The position numbers and the translations under genes were made by a program. Below the pieces are notes generated by a model that had not been told where the DNA came from, did no database searches, and saw only the letters and a program-made list of their open reading frames with translations. A stretch of DNA of 64,000 bases from Bacteroidota bacterium. GTDB lineage: Bacteria; Bacteroidota; Bacteroidia; Chitinophagales; Chitinophagaceae. Of this stretch, positions 44,552 to 54,770 are shown piece by piece (position 1 is the stretch's first letter; each line of letters opens with the position of its first letter). The stretch spans positions 1 through 64,000 of the forward strand of contig JAFDXI010000120.1 in NCBI GenBank assembly GCA_018268035.1, given 5' to 3'.

Positions 44552-45955
44552 TCAACCTAAATCTATTTCCTGGTGCATGGCAGGAATATACACATCTTTA
44601 AGCCCGGAGTCTTCCAGTTTCTTTTGAAAATCCTGCTGCACATTAAATTCACCATGCACAATAAATGTTTTCTTTACAGCGGATGCATCCTGGCATTTCA
44701 AAAAATGCAACAGGTCATTATAGTCACCGTGTGCGCTCATGCTGCGCATAACACCCACCTGCGCATTTACATCAAATTCTTCACCAAAAATTCTTATCCT
44801 TTTCACTCCATTCATGATTAGACCTCCTAATGAGTTGGGCTCACAATAGCCTACTATTAAAATTGTGTTGCTGCTTTTCTCAATATTATTTTTTATATGG
44901 TGTTTGATGCGGCCTGCATCCGCCATGCCGCTTGCAGCAATAATAACCATCGGTCTGTGATCATCATTGAGCGCCTTACTTTCTGCAACATCTTTTATAA
45001 ATGTTAGTTCAGGAAAAGCGAAGGGGTCACTATCACTTTTTAATAAGTCCTGAATGGTGATATTGAAATTTTCAGGATGTTCTTTTACAACTGTTGTTGC
45101 TTCAAGACTTAAAGGGCTATCTACAAAAACCGGGATACCTTTTAATTTTCCTTTCAGGCTGAGATCATTCATAAAATACAACAGCTCCTGAGTGCGCCCA
45201 ACACTGAAAGCAGGTATAATGAGTTTGCCTTTTTTTTGCATGCAGGTTTTTTCAATCCAAGTAAAAAATTCTTCCGGTGTATTGGCAATTGATTTGTGCA
45301 ATGAGTTTCCATAAGTGCTTTCTGTAATAATATAATCCGCTTGTGGAAAAATGTGTGGCTGCCGCAGAATGACATCATTATACCTGCCTACATCACCACT
45401 AAAAGTTATTTGTCTTGTTGTTCCATTTTCAGTAATGCGCACATGCACTGCAGCGCTACCTGTAATATGGCCCGCATCAGTATATAAAACATCTATGCCC
45501 TCATCAAGAGTAAACCAGTTGCCGTAATCAACTATACTGAACATGGGCAATACTTTTTTCACATCATCAATGTCATATAACACATCAAATGGTTCCTGGC
45601 CTTTCTTTGCCCTTTTCTTATTGGTGTATTCAATATCATCCCTCTGTATTTCTGCACTATCCATTAGTAAAATTTCTGCAAGGTCTTTTGTGGCTGGTGT
45701 ACAATAAATTTTTCCATTAAATCCTTCTTTTACCAGTTTCGGAATTAGTCCGCAATGATCAATATGTGCATGCGAAAGCAGTAAATGTGTTACTGATTTT
45801 GCATCAAATCTGAAATTGCTGTTGAGTGGGAATGTATCTCTTCCTAAGCCCTGGAACATTCCACAATCCAATAATATTTTTTTACCATTATTTAAGCTGA
45901 TCAAATGTTTAGAACCTGTAACAGTTCTTGCAGCACCGTGGAAAGCAATCTTCAT
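44552..45955 (-). CDS. MBL-fold, beta-CASP RNA-type metallo-hydrolase
   Basis: The 467-residue cytoplasmic protein has the metallo-beta-lactamase zinc motif HAHIDHCG (His62, His64, Asp66, His67). A beta-CASP insertion follows (about 210-370, with FSVGRTQELLYF), then the RNA-specificity C-terminal domain (DVNAQVGVMRSMSAHGDYNDLLHFL and FIVHGEFNVQQDF). This is the arrangement of YsgA/CPSF-73-like ribonucleases found in most Bacteroidota. Both zinc histidine sites appear intact, so it should be a nuclease acting on RNA ends. The spacer to the DLH start is 50 bp; co-transcription is possible. Confidence 0.9.
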   Translation of the reverse strand: MKIAFHGAARTVTGSKHLISLNNGKKILLDCGMFQGLGRDTFPLNSNFRFDAKSVTHLLLSHAHIDHCGLIPKLVKEGFNGKIYCTPATKDLAEILLMDSAEIQRDDIEYTNKKRAKKGQEPFDVLYDIDDVKKVLPMFSIVDYGNWFTLDEGIDVLYTDAGHITGSAAVHVRITENGTTRQITFSGDVGRYNDVILRQPHIFPQADYIITESTYGNSLHKSIANTPEEFFTWIEKTCMQKKGKLIIPAFSVGRTQELLYFMNDLSLKGKLKGIPVFVDSPLSLEATTVVKEHPENFNITIQDLLKSDSDPFAFPELTFIKDVAESKALNDDHRPMVIIAASGMADAGRIKHHIKNNIEKSSNTILIVGYCEPNSLGGLIMNGVKRIRIFGEEFDVNAQVGVMRSMSAHGDYNDLLHFLKCQDASAVKKTFIVHGEFNVQQDFQKKLEDSGLKDVYIPAMHQEIDLG

Positions 45956-46062
45956 AATTTATTCTTTGTGGCTCTAAGATACTGTTTGCTGCAAAATTGT
46001 TGATAGTTATATTTTTTAAAGGTGAAATAATGTTGTACCTTAATACTCTAAAACATGCCAAT

Positions 46063-46443
46063 ATGAAAGAAAGTAAAACCTCCCATATTGCCATTATATT
46101 GTTGGCAATTGTCATGGCTGTATTTGGGATCTATCATTTTGTTTATCCGGAGAATCTGTTATCGTATGTGCCTTCATTTTTGCCTAATGCAGGTAACCTA
46201 TGGGTCTATATTCCGGGTGCTGCATTTGTTTTGGCTGCCATTGCTTTTCTAACCAATAAAATGGTAAAGACTGCCGCATATTTGTTGGCTGTATTACTCT
46301 TTATTTTTGTGTTGACTATTCATTTACCCAATTTTCTGAATGGCAGCGATTTTGAAAACAGGCAATTTGCTTTTATCAATTTGCTGAAAGATACCGCTAT
46401 CGCAGCATTTGCTTTGCATATTGCAAGCAACTCTACCAACTAA
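46063..46443 (+). CDS. DoxX-like small membrane protein
   Basis: I use the ATG at 46063 (MKESKTSHIAII); an earlier ATG at 46030 would add 11 residues. The 126-residue protein has four hydrophobic segments. Its first segment (VMAVFGIYHFVYPENLLSYVP) and the later LWVYIPGAAFVLAAIAFL and LLAVLLFIFVLTIHLPNFLNG match the DoxX-like family of uncharacterised membrane proteins. The HLPNF motif before the last segment is typical. The role is unknown; some relatives affect redox or thiol balance. It stands alone. Confidence 0.8.
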   Translation: MKESKTSHIAIILLAIVMAVFGIYHFVYPENLLSYVPSFLPNAGNLWVYIPGAAFVLAAIAFLTNKMVKTAAYLLAVLLFIFVLTIHLPNFLNGSDFENRQFAFINLLKDTAIAAFALHIASNSTN

Positions 46444-46492
46444 TTGCTACAAGAACATATTGATTCAATTTGCAGTTTTTAATTGAAAACTG

Positions 46493-46987
46493 TTAAGTTA
46501 TTTTTTTGCGTTGTTTCAGGCTCCAGGTAACCCAAAACTCTGCAACGGTTTCGTTATTGCTGTTGATGCCTTTGGAAAAGCATTCAATTGTAACTGCATT
46601 ACCGGAAGCAATTGCTTCTTCTACTGCATCAGAAATTTTATTGCCATCCATGCATGTAAATATAATTTTTCCTGTTGCCTTTTTATAAAATTTCCCTTTT
46701 TGTTCTACCACCAACATACTGATGCCGGGTTGCCTTTTATAAATATTACCCATGCATAAAATCCCAGTGCTCATTTCACCGGCCATGCCAAGTATTGCAA
46801 AATAGATAGACCTGAATGGATTGGTGTTAAACCATTTTTGTTTCACACTGATTACAGCTTTTGATGCATCATAATCTTCTACTTTTAATCCGGCAAAAAA
46901 TGCAGATGGCAGTTTTGCCAAAAGGAACTGCTTAAAGAAAAAATTATTACTGATGCGTTTGCTGAATTCAGTGAAATTGTTATTCAT
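46493..46987 (-). CDS. DUF4442 hotdog-fold protein (thioesterase-like)
   Basis: The 164-residue cytoplasmic protein has a hotdog-fold pattern: KLPSAFFAGLKVEDYD, SVKQKWFNTNPFRSIYFAILGMAGEMSTG (the long central helix), and the strands MLVVEQKGKFYKKATGKIIFTC. DUF4442 is related to PaaI-type acyl-CoA thioesterases, but the acidic catalytic residue cannot be confirmed. It is divergent from recN with 199 bp between starts and is likely monocistronic. Confidence 0.8.
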   Translation of the reverse strand: MNNNFTEFSKRISNNFFFKQFLLAKLPSAFFAGLKVEDYDASKAVISVKQKWFNTNPFRSIYFAILGMAGEMSTGILCMGNIYKRQPGISMLVVEQKGKFYKKATGKIIFTCMDGNKISDAVEEAIASGNAVTIECFSKGINSNNETVAEFWVTWSLKQRKKIT

Positions 46988-47186
46988 AACAGTTAAAATT
47001 TCAGGATTTAAAACTAAATAATTGATTGCTTTAGTTGGAAATTTTCTCTATTTGACTGGCTAAAGGAAATAATAAACTTGTTACAATTTTACATTTTTCA
47101 CAGGCAAAACAAATTTCAATAAAATGAAGTTGCCAATCTTTGGTAAGGATGATTAAAGACATTGACTTTTTATATTATTTTGCCGG

Positions 47187-48842
47187 ATGCTTTCAAAGCT
47201 TATCATTCAGAATTATGCAATTATTGATTCAATAGAAATCAATTTCTCGCCATATTTCAATATTATAACAGGAGAAACCGGTGCCGGTAAAAGCATTTTG
47301 ATTGGCGCATTAAGTTTAATTCTTGGTGAAAGGGCCGATTCTTCTGTATTGCTTAACCATTCAAAAAAATGTTTTGTTGAAGGTGTTTTTGATATTGAAA
47401 AACGTAAAAATGTTTTGCGGTTTTTAAATGATAATGATTTTACCGCAGATAATGAATTAATATTAAGGAGGGAAATTGCTGCGAATGGAAAAAGCCGTGG
47501 ATTTATTAATGATACGCCTGCCAATTTGCAACAGTTGAAACAACTTGCTTCCATGCTTGTTGACCTCCACCAGCAATTTGATACTTTAGATTTAAGCGAT
47601 TCGGATTTTCAGCGGGAAGTATTAGATGCTTTGGCTGGTAATGAAAAGTTATTGGGGCAGTATAGCGCACTCTTTGCTGATTGGAAAAATACACAACAAC
47701 AATTGGAATACCTGGTGAACCAGAAAAATAATTTTCAGAAAGAACTTGATTATAACCGTTTTCTATATGATGAACTGAATGAAGCAAACTTAAGGGAAGA
47801 TGAGTTGGAAAATTTGGATAGTGAATTACAGTTATTGAGCCATGCAGAAGAGATAAAAAATGCATTAACAGCTTCAGTGTTTGAGTTGAAAGAAAGTGAA
47901 ACGCCGGTTGTGCAGACACTTAAAATGTTAATTAATAAATTGAATGCATTTGCTTCATTCAATAACAGCCTGCATGAATTAATTCAAAGGTTGCAAAGTG
48001 CACAAATTGAACTTGCTGATATAAGTGAAGAGCTGGAAGGGCTGAATGATGACGTGAATTATGATGAGAACCGCATCAATTTTATTAATGAACGTATTGC
48101 TGTTGGTTACCGTTTGATGAAGAAACATAGCGTTCAGTCAACTGCAGAATTGTTGCAAATAAGAATTGAGTTACAAAGAAAATTAGATGCAGTTTTAATG
48201 ATTGATGAAGCGATTGCAGGCAACCAGGAACTCTTCAATCAACAAAAGCAGCAGCTTGAAAAATTAGCAGAAGAATTATCCGCAAAGAGAAAAAAAGTTA
48301 TTACGCCTTTTGAAAAAAATGTAAACAGTTTGCTGACACAGGTGGGTATGCCCAATGCAATCATCAAGGTGAATGTAACTGATGTGGCAATAAACCTATC
48401 GGGCAAAAACAATATTGAATTTTTATTTGATGCCAATAAGAGCAAACGTTTTGAGCCTTTGCGAAAGGTGGCCAGTGGTGGTGAATTAAGCCGGTTAATG
48501 CTTTGTATTAAATCTTTAGTGGCAGAGAAGATAAATCTGCCCACTTTAATTTTTGATGAAATAGATACAGGTATTTCAGGCGAAGCAGCGAGGCAGGTGG
48601 GAGCAATTATGCAACAACTTTCAAAACAAAGACAGGTGGTTTCTATTACCCATCAACCACAGATTGCGGGAAAGGCAGATGCTCATTTTTATGTGTATAA
48701 GCAAATTAAAAATGATGCTATTGCAACTGGTATAAAATTATTGGATAAAGATGAACGCATACAGGCTATTGCGCAAATGCTATCAGGTGAATCACCTACT
48801 GCTGCTGCCATAGAAAATGCAAGAGAGATGATAAGTAATTAA
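47187..48842 (+). CDS. recN: DNA repair protein RecN
   Basis: The 551-residue SMC-like ATPase has Walker A GETGAGKS at 29-36. A coiled-coil region runs about 155-370, and the ABC signature FEPLRKVASGGELSRLMLC near 430 is followed by Walker B TLIFDEIDTGISG near 450 and the H-loop VVSITHQPQIAG near 490. RecN joins DNA ends in double-strand break repair. Length and motif order are standard. The preceding TTATTTTG lies 9 bp before the ATG, close to a -7 promoter box, so it probably has its own short-leader promoter. Confidence 0.97.
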   Translation: MLSKLIIQNYAIIDSIEINFSPYFNIITGETGAGKSILIGALSLILGERADSSVLLNHSKKCFVEGVFDIEKRKNVLRFLNDNDFTADNELILRREIAANGKSRGFINDTPANLQQLKQLASMLVDLHQQFDTLDLSDSDFQREVLDALAGNEKLLGQYSALFADWKNTQQQLEYLVNQKNNFQKELDYNRFLYDELNEANLREDELENLDSELQLLSHAEEIKNALTASVFELKESETPVVQTLKMLINKLNAFASFNNSLHELIQRLQSAQIELADISEELEGLNDDVNYDENRINFINERIAVGYRLMKKHSVQSTAELLQIRIELQRKLDAVLMIDEAIAGNQELFNQQKQQLEKLAEELSAKRKKVITPFEKNVNSLLTQVGMPNAIIKVNVTDVAINLSGKNNIEFLFDANKSKRFEPLRKVASGGELSRLMLCIKSLVAEKINLPTLIFDEIDTGISGEAARQVGAIMQQLSKQRQVVSITHQPQIAGKADAHFYVYKQIKNDAIATGIKLLDKDERIQAIAQMLSGESPTAAAIENAREMISN

Positions 48843-48966
48843 AGAAAAATTGAGAATCTTTTGAAACCTTTTTCAGGAAAAAATTTAATATGCATGCTAT
48901 TTGGCATTGCTTTAATAAATAGTATTGTTTAGAATTAATAAATCAATTAAATCCTGTAAGATTAAG

Positions 48967-48997
48967 AAAGCCTCATCTTCATTTGAGAGGAGGCTTT
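48967..48997. terminator. Hairpin between recN and the next, convergent gene
   Basis: AAAGCCTC (48967-48974) and GAGGCTTT (48990-48997) form a perfect 8-bp stem in the spacer between two convergent genes. T-rich sequence is weak on both sides, so it may need a partner factor. Confidence 0.5.
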
Positions 48998-49057
48998 AAA
49001 GCAATCTGCCACAATTCAAAAGTGGGTAAAAAATTTCACTGATGTTGTTGCTATAAT

Positions 49058-49771
49058 TTATTTCGGCATATCAAAGATGGACGGGTCAACTGCTGTATTT
49101 ACATTAACTTTTGTTAATGTTACTGAAACCGCATATTGACTGAGGTCCACATCAGTTTGGAAGGGGAAGAAAACACCATAATCTGATTGTTGATATTTTG
49201 AAAATGTTGTATTGACTGTTATTTCCTGGCCCATGATAGAAGCAGTAGTTGTGGTTTTAATAATATACCATGTGCTTGGATCAATATAATAATCTGTTGA
49301 TTTATTATACTTGTTTGTGTACTTTATTTTAAAAGCATTCACATCACCAATTTGTTCCTGTCCGGATAGTTCTACTTTGCCACTATCTGCTGCATAATTT
49401 ACCAATGGGTCAGGCATCAATAGATCATCATATTTTATCTGGAATTCATCATCTCCCATTGATGTTGGTGAAGATGCCCCTGCAAAAGGGTTAATACTCC
49501 AACCGCCATGATCAGTTATAACCTCCACCAGGTTTTGCCCGTTAAAGTCAGATTCGGATTTATAACCCTTTCCTCTAAGTATAGTTGTTTTAGTATTGGC
49601 AGACATGCCCATGACATTCAGTGAGCCTTCCGAATAAATGGAAGTGATTTGTGAAACCTTATCTTTACCTCCAAGGGCATCAATGTGATTTGAAATAATA
49701 TCATCAACACTTTGCCCGAATGTAAATACAAATGTGAGTATTGAAAATACTGTTAGAATTGATCTTTTCAT
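49058..49771 (-). CDS. Secreted LolA-like outer-membrane-type protein
   Basis: The 237-residue protein has a signal peptide ending about FVFTFGQ. The mature part starts VDDIISNHIDALGGKDKV, a helix common to zinc-protease-linked and LolA-like secreted proteins of Bacteroidota. It continues as a half-barrel of strands (SIYSEGSLNVMGM, TILRGKGYKSESDF, AFKIKYTNKYNKSTDYYIDP). DYYIDPSTWYIIKT is the recurrent motif of this family, which is thought to carry lipids or lipoproteins in the periplasm. No catalytic residues are seen. It converges on recN. Confidence 0.78.
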   Translation of the reverse strand: MKRSILTVFSILTFVFTFGQSVDDIISNHIDALGGKDKVSQITSIYSEGSLNVMGMSANTKTTILRGKGYKSESDFNGQNLVEVITDHGGWSINPFAGASSPTSMGDDEFQIKYDDLLMPDPLVNYAADSGKVELSGQEQIGDVNAFKIKYTNKYNKSTDYYIDPSTWYIIKTTTTASIMGQEITVNTTFSKYQQSDYGVFFPFQTDVDLSQYAVSVTLTKVNVNTAVDPSIFDMPK

Positions 49772-49898
49772 TTTTGATTTAATTTAATCTGTAAATAAAG
49801 GGAATAATCCTGTTCTGTTGAAAAAATATTTTGCTGTTTAGTTTTTTATTATGAATTAGGTTTGATGAATTATTTTTACGCTTTCAAAACCAACACAC

Positions 49899-50711
49899 AT
49901 GTATAATCTACTCAAAGGAAAGAAAGGTATCATCTTCGGTGCTTTAAATGAACAAAGTATTGCGTGGAAAACTGCACAGGCCTGTTATAGAGAAGGCGCT
50001 GAACTGGTATTAACCAATGCACCGATTGCATTGCGAATGGGTGAAATAAAAAAATTGAGTGAAGAATGTAATAACGCTCCTGTTATCCCTGCCGATGTGG
50101 TGAATATGGATGACCTGAAAAAATTGTTTGAAGAAAGTATGAAACATTTTGGTGGCGGCATTGACTTTATCCTGCATTCAATTGGTATGAGTTTGAATGT
50201 GCGCAAAGGGAAAGCATATACTGAAATAGATTATGGCTTTAACCAGAAAACACTTGATATTTCAGCTATGAGTTTGCACCGTGTTTTGCGTACTGCCTGG
50301 GACCTTGATGCCTTGAATGAACATGCCAGCGTTGTTGCACTCACATATATCGCGGCTCAACGTGTGTTCCCCGATTATAATGAAATGGCTGATGCAAAAG
50401 CGTTATTGGAAAGTGTTACCCGCAGTTTTGGATTTTATTATGCAAAAAGAAAAAAAGTCAGAGTTAATACCGTATCTCAATCACCAACAAGAACTACAGC
50501 AGGTAGCGGAGTAAAAGGCTTTGACGGATTTATCAATTATGCAGAAAAAATGAGCCCGCTCGGTAATGCTTCAGGTGAAGACTGCGCCAATTATTGTGTA
50601 TCCTTATTCAGCGATCTTTCTAAAATGGTCACCATGCAAAACCTGTTTCACGATGGCGGTTTCAGCTTTACTGGTGTAACAACTGAAGTGATTGAACAAA
50701 TGGAAAAATAG
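49899..50711 (+). CDS. fabI: Enoyl-[acyl-carrier-protein] reductase (NADH)
   Basis: The 270-residue cytoplasmic enzyme does the last reduction of each fatty-acid elongation cycle and is the triclosan target. It is an atypical short-chain dehydrogenase with the NAD-binding GIIFGALNEQSIAW (residues 10-23) and the active-site Tyr150 and Tyr160 with Lys167 in the Y-x6-K arrangement YNEMADAK. The substrate loop RTTAGSGVKGFDGF is near residue 205. Length is standard. It stands alone; the divergent gene is the LolA-like one. Confidence 0.97.
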   Translation: MYNLLKGKKGIIFGALNEQSIAWKTAQACYREGAELVLTNAPIALRMGEIKKLSEECNNAPVIPADVVNMDDLKKLFEESMKHFGGGIDFILHSIGMSLNVRKGKAYTEIDYGFNQKTLDISAMSLHRVLRTAWDLDALNEHASVVALTYIAAQRVFPDYNEMADAKALLESVTRSFGFYYAKRKKVRVNTVSQSPTRTTAGSGVKGFDGFINYAEKMSPLGNASGEDCANYCVSLFSDLSKMVTMQNLFHDGGFSFTGVTTEVIEQMEK

Positions 50712-50897
50712 ACTGTATTTATCAGTATCCTTTTATTATAAGGATTTTTTTGAATTGGTTATAAAATAAATGTGCTTGCGGCTTGTACTAATAAAGTGTG
50801 AGCCGCATTTTTTTTTTTAACAATTTTTGAAAATAATTCCTGGTTTACCAATTTCAAAATATTTCATTTCATCAATTACAATTTACTTTGCACCATT

Positions 50898-52511
50898 ATG
50901 CAAACAGATTTTCTTGTAATTGGTTCTGGTGTGGCTGGCCTTACCTATGCCATAAAAATTGCAAAAGCATACCCTGATAAAAATATTATTATTATCACAA
51001 AGACTACTGCTGATGAAACCAATACCAAATATGCTCAGGGTGGTGTAGCAGGTGTTTGGGATGCCAATGATAGCTTTGAAAAACATATAGAAGATACATT
51101 GATTGCCGGTGATGGTCTATGTAATGAAAAAATAGTAGAAATTGTAGTAAAGGAAGGGCCTGAGCGTATCAGAGAAATCATCAGCTATGGGGCAGAGTTT
51201 GATAAAGATGAAGCTGGTGAATATAGTTTAGGCAGAGAAGGTGGTCATAGTGAAAACAGGATACTGCATCATAAAGATGTAACTGGCAGGGAAATGGAAA
51301 GGGCCTTGCTAAAAGAGATAAAAAAGTTTAACAACATTGAATTTATCAATTATTGCTTTGTTGTTGATATCATCACTCAACATCATCTTGGGTATCTTGT
51401 TACAAAATCAACAACTGACATTACCTGTTATGGTGTTTATGTTTTAAACATCAATAATAACCAGATTGAAAAAATACTTTCACCTGTTACAGTTTTGGCA
51501 ACCGGTGGATGTGGGCAGGTTTATCGTACTACTACCAATCCACGTATCGCCACCGGTGATGGTGTGGCAATGGTGTATCGTGCAAAAGGCAGGGTGGAAA
51601 ATATGGAGTTTATTCAGTTTCATCCAACTGCTTTGTATGAACCTGGTGTGTCTCCTTCTTTCCTGATAACAGAAGCTGTACGTGGTGATGGCGGCATACT
51701 TCGCAATAAAGATGGTGAAGCATTCATGGAAAAATACGATGAAAGAAGAGACCTGGCGCCGCGTGATATCGTTGCACGCGCTATAGATAATGAAATGAAA
51801 AAAACAGGCGCTGAACATGTTTATCTTGATTGCCGCCACATGAATATGGAAAATTTTTTGCAACATTTCCCAAACATCCATGAGAAATGTTTGAGTATAG
51901 GTATTGATGTTGCAAAACAAATGATTCCTGTTTCACCTGCTGCACATTATAGCTGTGGCGGAATAAAAACCGATGAATGTGCACGCACTTCAATTTATAA
52001 TTTGTATGCCTGCGGCGAATGTGCCTGCACCGGGTTACATGGTGCAAACCGGTTAGCCAGTAACAGTTTGCTGGAAGCAATGGTCTTTGGCCACAGGGCT
52101 TTTCTTGATACTGTTGAAAAAATAAATCATGGAAACCATGACGCTTTTCATAAAGAGAAAACTGATTTAGTACCAGACTGGAATGCACTGGGAACTTCTG
52201 AACCCAAAGAAATGATCTTAATTACGCAAAGCCTCAAAGAGTTACAGCAAATCATGAGTGATTATGTAGGGATAGTGAGAAATGATGTGCGCCTTGATCG
52301 TGCTATGAAACGGCTTGACCTTTTGTTTACAGAAACTGAAGCTTTATATAAATCAACCAAAGTATCACCACAATTATGTGAGCTGAGAAATTTAATTACT
52401 GTTGGATATTTGATTGTTAAAAGCGGCGAGTTCAGGAAAGAAAGCAGGGGGTTGCATTACAACACTGATCATCCGGCAAAGAGCAGGATTGTTCAAAATA
52501 TTATTTTATAA
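50898..52511 (+). CDS. nadB: L-aspartate oxidase
   Basis: The 537-residue flavoprotein oxidises L-aspartate to iminoaspartate, the first step of de novo NAD synthesis. The FAD-binding site GSGVAGL lies at 9-15, TKYAQGGVAGVWDANDSF near 45, the catalytic region FIQFHPTALYEPG near 240, and ARDIVARAIDNE near 300. SCGGIKTDECARTSIYNLYACGE near 360 and HGANRLASNSLLEA near 385 are also family-typical. nadA and nadC are not in the window. A TTACTTTG box ends 9 bp before the ATG, a near match to the -7 consensus. Confidence 0.97.
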   Translation: MQTDFLVIGSGVAGLTYAIKIAKAYPDKNIIIITKTTADETNTKYAQGGVAGVWDANDSFEKHIEDTLIAGDGLCNEKIVEIVVKEGPERIREIISYGAEFDKDEAGEYSLGREGGHSENRILHHKDVTGREMERALLKEIKKFNNIEFINYCFVVDIITQHHLGYLVTKSTTDITCYGVYVLNINNNQIEKILSPVTVLATGGCGQVYRTTTNPRIATGDGVAMVYRAKGRVENMEFIQFHPTALYEPGVSPSFLITEAVRGDGGILRNKDGEAFMEKYDERRDLAPRDIVARAIDNEMKKTGAEHVYLDCRHMNMENFLQHFPNIHEKCLSIGIDVAKQMIPVSPAAHYSCGGIKTDECARTSIYNLYACGECACTGLHGANRLASNSLLEAMVFGHRAFLDTVEKINHGNHDAFHKEKTDLVPDWNALGTSEPKEMILITQSLKELQQIMSDYVGIVRNDVRLDRAMKRLDLLFTETEALYKSTKVSPQLCELRNLITVGYLIVKSGEFRKESRGLHYNTDHPAKSRIVQNIIL

Positions 52512-52568
52512 AAAATTGTTCTGCATTTATTTTCTAAAATCATTTGACATTAAAATAATGATGCTGGC

Positions 52569-53447
52569 ATGATGTATTATCTGATCTACGGTTTATTATA
52601 CCTCGTTTCACTTTTGCCATTCTGGATTTTATATGGCATCAGTGATTTGGCTTATTTCATAGTTTACAGGATCATAGGTTATAGAAAAGAAATAGTGATG
52701 GGCAATCTTGCACTTGCATTTCCCGATAAACCTTTGGAAGAAAGAAAAGCAATTGCGAAAAAATTCTATAGAAATTTTACGGACAATTTTATTGAAGCTA
52801 TCAAGCTGCTGAGTATTTCTCAGAAAGAACTAAAGAAAAGGTTTATTGTTGATTATGAAGAAATAAATGTTTTTTTTTCTATGGGAAGGAATGTTCAATT
52901 ACAACTTGGCCATTTTTTTAATTGGGAATATGCAAATCTTACTGAGAAAGAGATAAATGTGGATAATATTTTAGCTGTATATAGGTCAATAAAAAATAAA
53001 AATATAAACAGGTTGTTTATAAAGTTGCGTACGAGGTTTGGCGTTAAACTTATTTCTGCCTACAATTTTCTTCGCGATTTTATGCCATACAGCAAACAAA
53101 AATATCTGCTTATGTTTGTGGCAGATCAAAGCCTGGGTTCAATAAATAAATGTTTTTGGCTGCCTTTTTTCAGTAAGCTCACTCCTTTTGTAACCGGCCC
53201 TGAAAAAAGTGCAAGGCTTAATAATTCAGTTGCTATCTATGCTAATTTTGGTAAAGTAAAACGTGGTTTTTATAAAGTTGAATTTATTTTAATTACTGAT
53301 GATGCAAGGTCTTTGAAAGAAGGTGATATTACAAAAAAAATGGTGAGCCTGTTAGAAGACAATATTCGAGAAAACCCAGAAAATTATTTATGGTCGCACC
53401 GCAGATGGAAACATGTTTATGACCCGGCTGTTCATCGGGCTTTATAA
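52569..53447 (+). CDS. LpxL/HtrB-family lipid A acyltransferase
   Basis: The 292-residue membrane-anchored enzyme has an N-terminal hydrophobic segment (about 1-36). The catalytic motif H-x4-E is His115 to Glu120 in LGHFFNWE, and the substrate-binding region MFVADQSLGSINK and TGPEKSARLNN is near 180-215. It should add a secondary acyl chain to lipid A or a related lipid at the inner membrane. Some Bacteroidota homologues act in aminolipid or ornithine-lipid synthesis instead, so the acceptor is not certain. It follows nadB by 57 bp. Confidence 0.88.
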   Translation: MMYYLIYGLLYLVSLLPFWILYGISDLAYFIVYRIIGYRKEIVMGNLALAFPDKPLEERKAIAKKFYRNFTDNFIEAIKLLSISQKELKKRFIVDYEEINVFFSMGRNVQLQLGHFFNWEYANLTEKEINVDNILAVYRSIKNKNINRLFIKLRTRFGVKLISAYNFLRDFMPYSKQKYLLMFVADQSLGSINKCFWLPFFSKLTPFVTGPEKSARLNNSVAIYANFGKVKRGFYKVEFILITDDARSLKEGDITKKMVSLLEDNIRENPENYLWSHRRWKHVYDPAVHRAL

Positions 53448-53453
53448 TTATTT

Positions 53454-54701
53454 CTATTCCTGGTTAGCAAAAAATAAACAGCCATCCCCATAGCTTAGAA
53501 ACCTGAAATTGTTTTGTAAAGCGTAATCATACACTCCCTTCCATTCGTTACCAATAACTGCTGCAACTAAAAGCAATAAAGTAGATTTTGGCTGGTGAAA
53601 ATTCGTCACTAATATATTCGCTGTTTTTAACTGGTATGGCGGTGCAAGGATGATTTGTGTTTTGGCAACCAGTTTTTTAATCTGGTGTATATTCATCCAA
53701 CTGATTAAAGCATTCAGTGATTCACTGAGCTGTAATGTTGCATCCAACTCATAAGCATCCCATTGATGGATGGTAATGTCTTCAATTGAAATGTCAGCAG
53801 GTTGTATATCTTTCATTTTTTGATAAACTTTCAAACCCATCCAGAACAAACTCTCTAATGTTCTTAAACTTGTTGTACCAACAGCAATAATATTTTGATA
53901 GTGATTGTTGCATATCTTTTTCAACAAAGTAATATCCACTTCAAAAAATTCTGCATGCATTTCATGTGATTCGATGCTTTCTGATTTTACAGGTTTGAAA
54001 GTGCCTGCACCCACATGAAGTGTTACAAAATCCTGCCCAATATACTTTGCAGATAATTTTCTAAAAATTGTTTCTGTGAAATGAAGGCCTGCTGTCGGAG
54101 CAGCAACCGATCCATCATATCTTGCATAGACTGTCTGATATCTTTCTTCATCATTTTTTTCTGCAGCCCTGTGCATATAGGGTGGTAATGGAATAACACC
54201 TGCCCGATGCAGTACTTCAGCAAAACTTAAGTTATCATCTCCCCAATAAAATTCAATTAAAAAATAATCCTGCTCTTGATGCATTTTTTTTGCACTAAGC
54301 ACAATTTGTTTGTTCCTTGTTGTAATATTTTTTATGAGAATATCTTCTTTCCATTTTTTTGCATTACCAACCAGGCATTTCCACTGAACTTTTTTAACCT
54401 GCAACATTGCTGTTGTGATATCTGCGTATTCATCGCCAGGCTCAAGGCAAAAGATTTCAATAGTAGTTCCGGTTGCTTTTTTAAACAACATTCTGGCTTC
54501 AACAACTTTTGTATTATTAAAAATGATGAGCGAATTTTCAGGCAGCCATTTATCAATGTTTAAATAAATGTCTTCTGCAATCTTTCCATTTTGATAAATA
54601 AGCAACTTGCTTTCATCTCTTTTTTCTTTTGGATGTTTGGCAATTTTTGCCTCGGGCAAATCATAATTAAAATCCTGAATCAATAATTTTTTTGGATCCA
54701 T
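53454..54701 (-). CDS. queA: tRNA preQ1(34) S-adenosylmethionine ribosyltransferase-isomerase
   Basis: I prefer the ATG complementary to 54699-54701 (MDPKKLLIQDFNYDLPE), which has AAGGA 4 nt upstream, over the in-frame ATG 12 bases earlier. The roughly 415-residue enzyme makes epoxyqueuosine at tRNA position 34. Signatures seen are the substrate-binding DFNYDLPEAKIAKHP, IIFNNTKVVEARML, DGSVAAPTAGLHFTETI near 205, FVTLHVGAGTFKPV, EVDITLLKKI, TTSLRTLES and TNFHQPKSTLL. It is longer than E. coli QueA (356) by insertions in the middle, common in this phylum. It is divergent from the mraZ cluster. Confidence 0.95.
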   Translation of the reverse strand: MDPKKLLIQDFNYDLPEAKIAKHPKEKRDESKLLIYQNGKIAEDIYLNIDKWLPENSLIIFNNTKVVEARMLFKKATGTTIEIFCLEPGDEYADITTAMLQVKKVQWKCLVGNAKKWKEDILIKNITTRNKQIVLSAKKMHQEQDYFLIEFYWGDDNLSFAEVLHRAGVIPLPPYMHRAAEKNDEERYQTVYARYDGSVAAPTAGLHFTETIFRKLSAKYIGQDFVTLHVGAGTFKPVKSESIESHEMHAEFFEVDITLLKKICNNHYQNIIAVGTTSLRTLESLFWMGLKVYQKMKDIQPADISIEDITIHQWDAYELDATLQLSESLNALISWMNIHQIKKLVAKTQIILAPPYQLKTANILVTNFHQPKSTLLLLVAAVIGNEWKGVYDYALQNNFRFLSYGDGCLFFANQE

Positions 54702-54770
54702 ATCGTCCTTCATTCACAGCTTATACACTGTATTTGCACATTGCTTTTTAAAATTGATGTTGAAAATTCC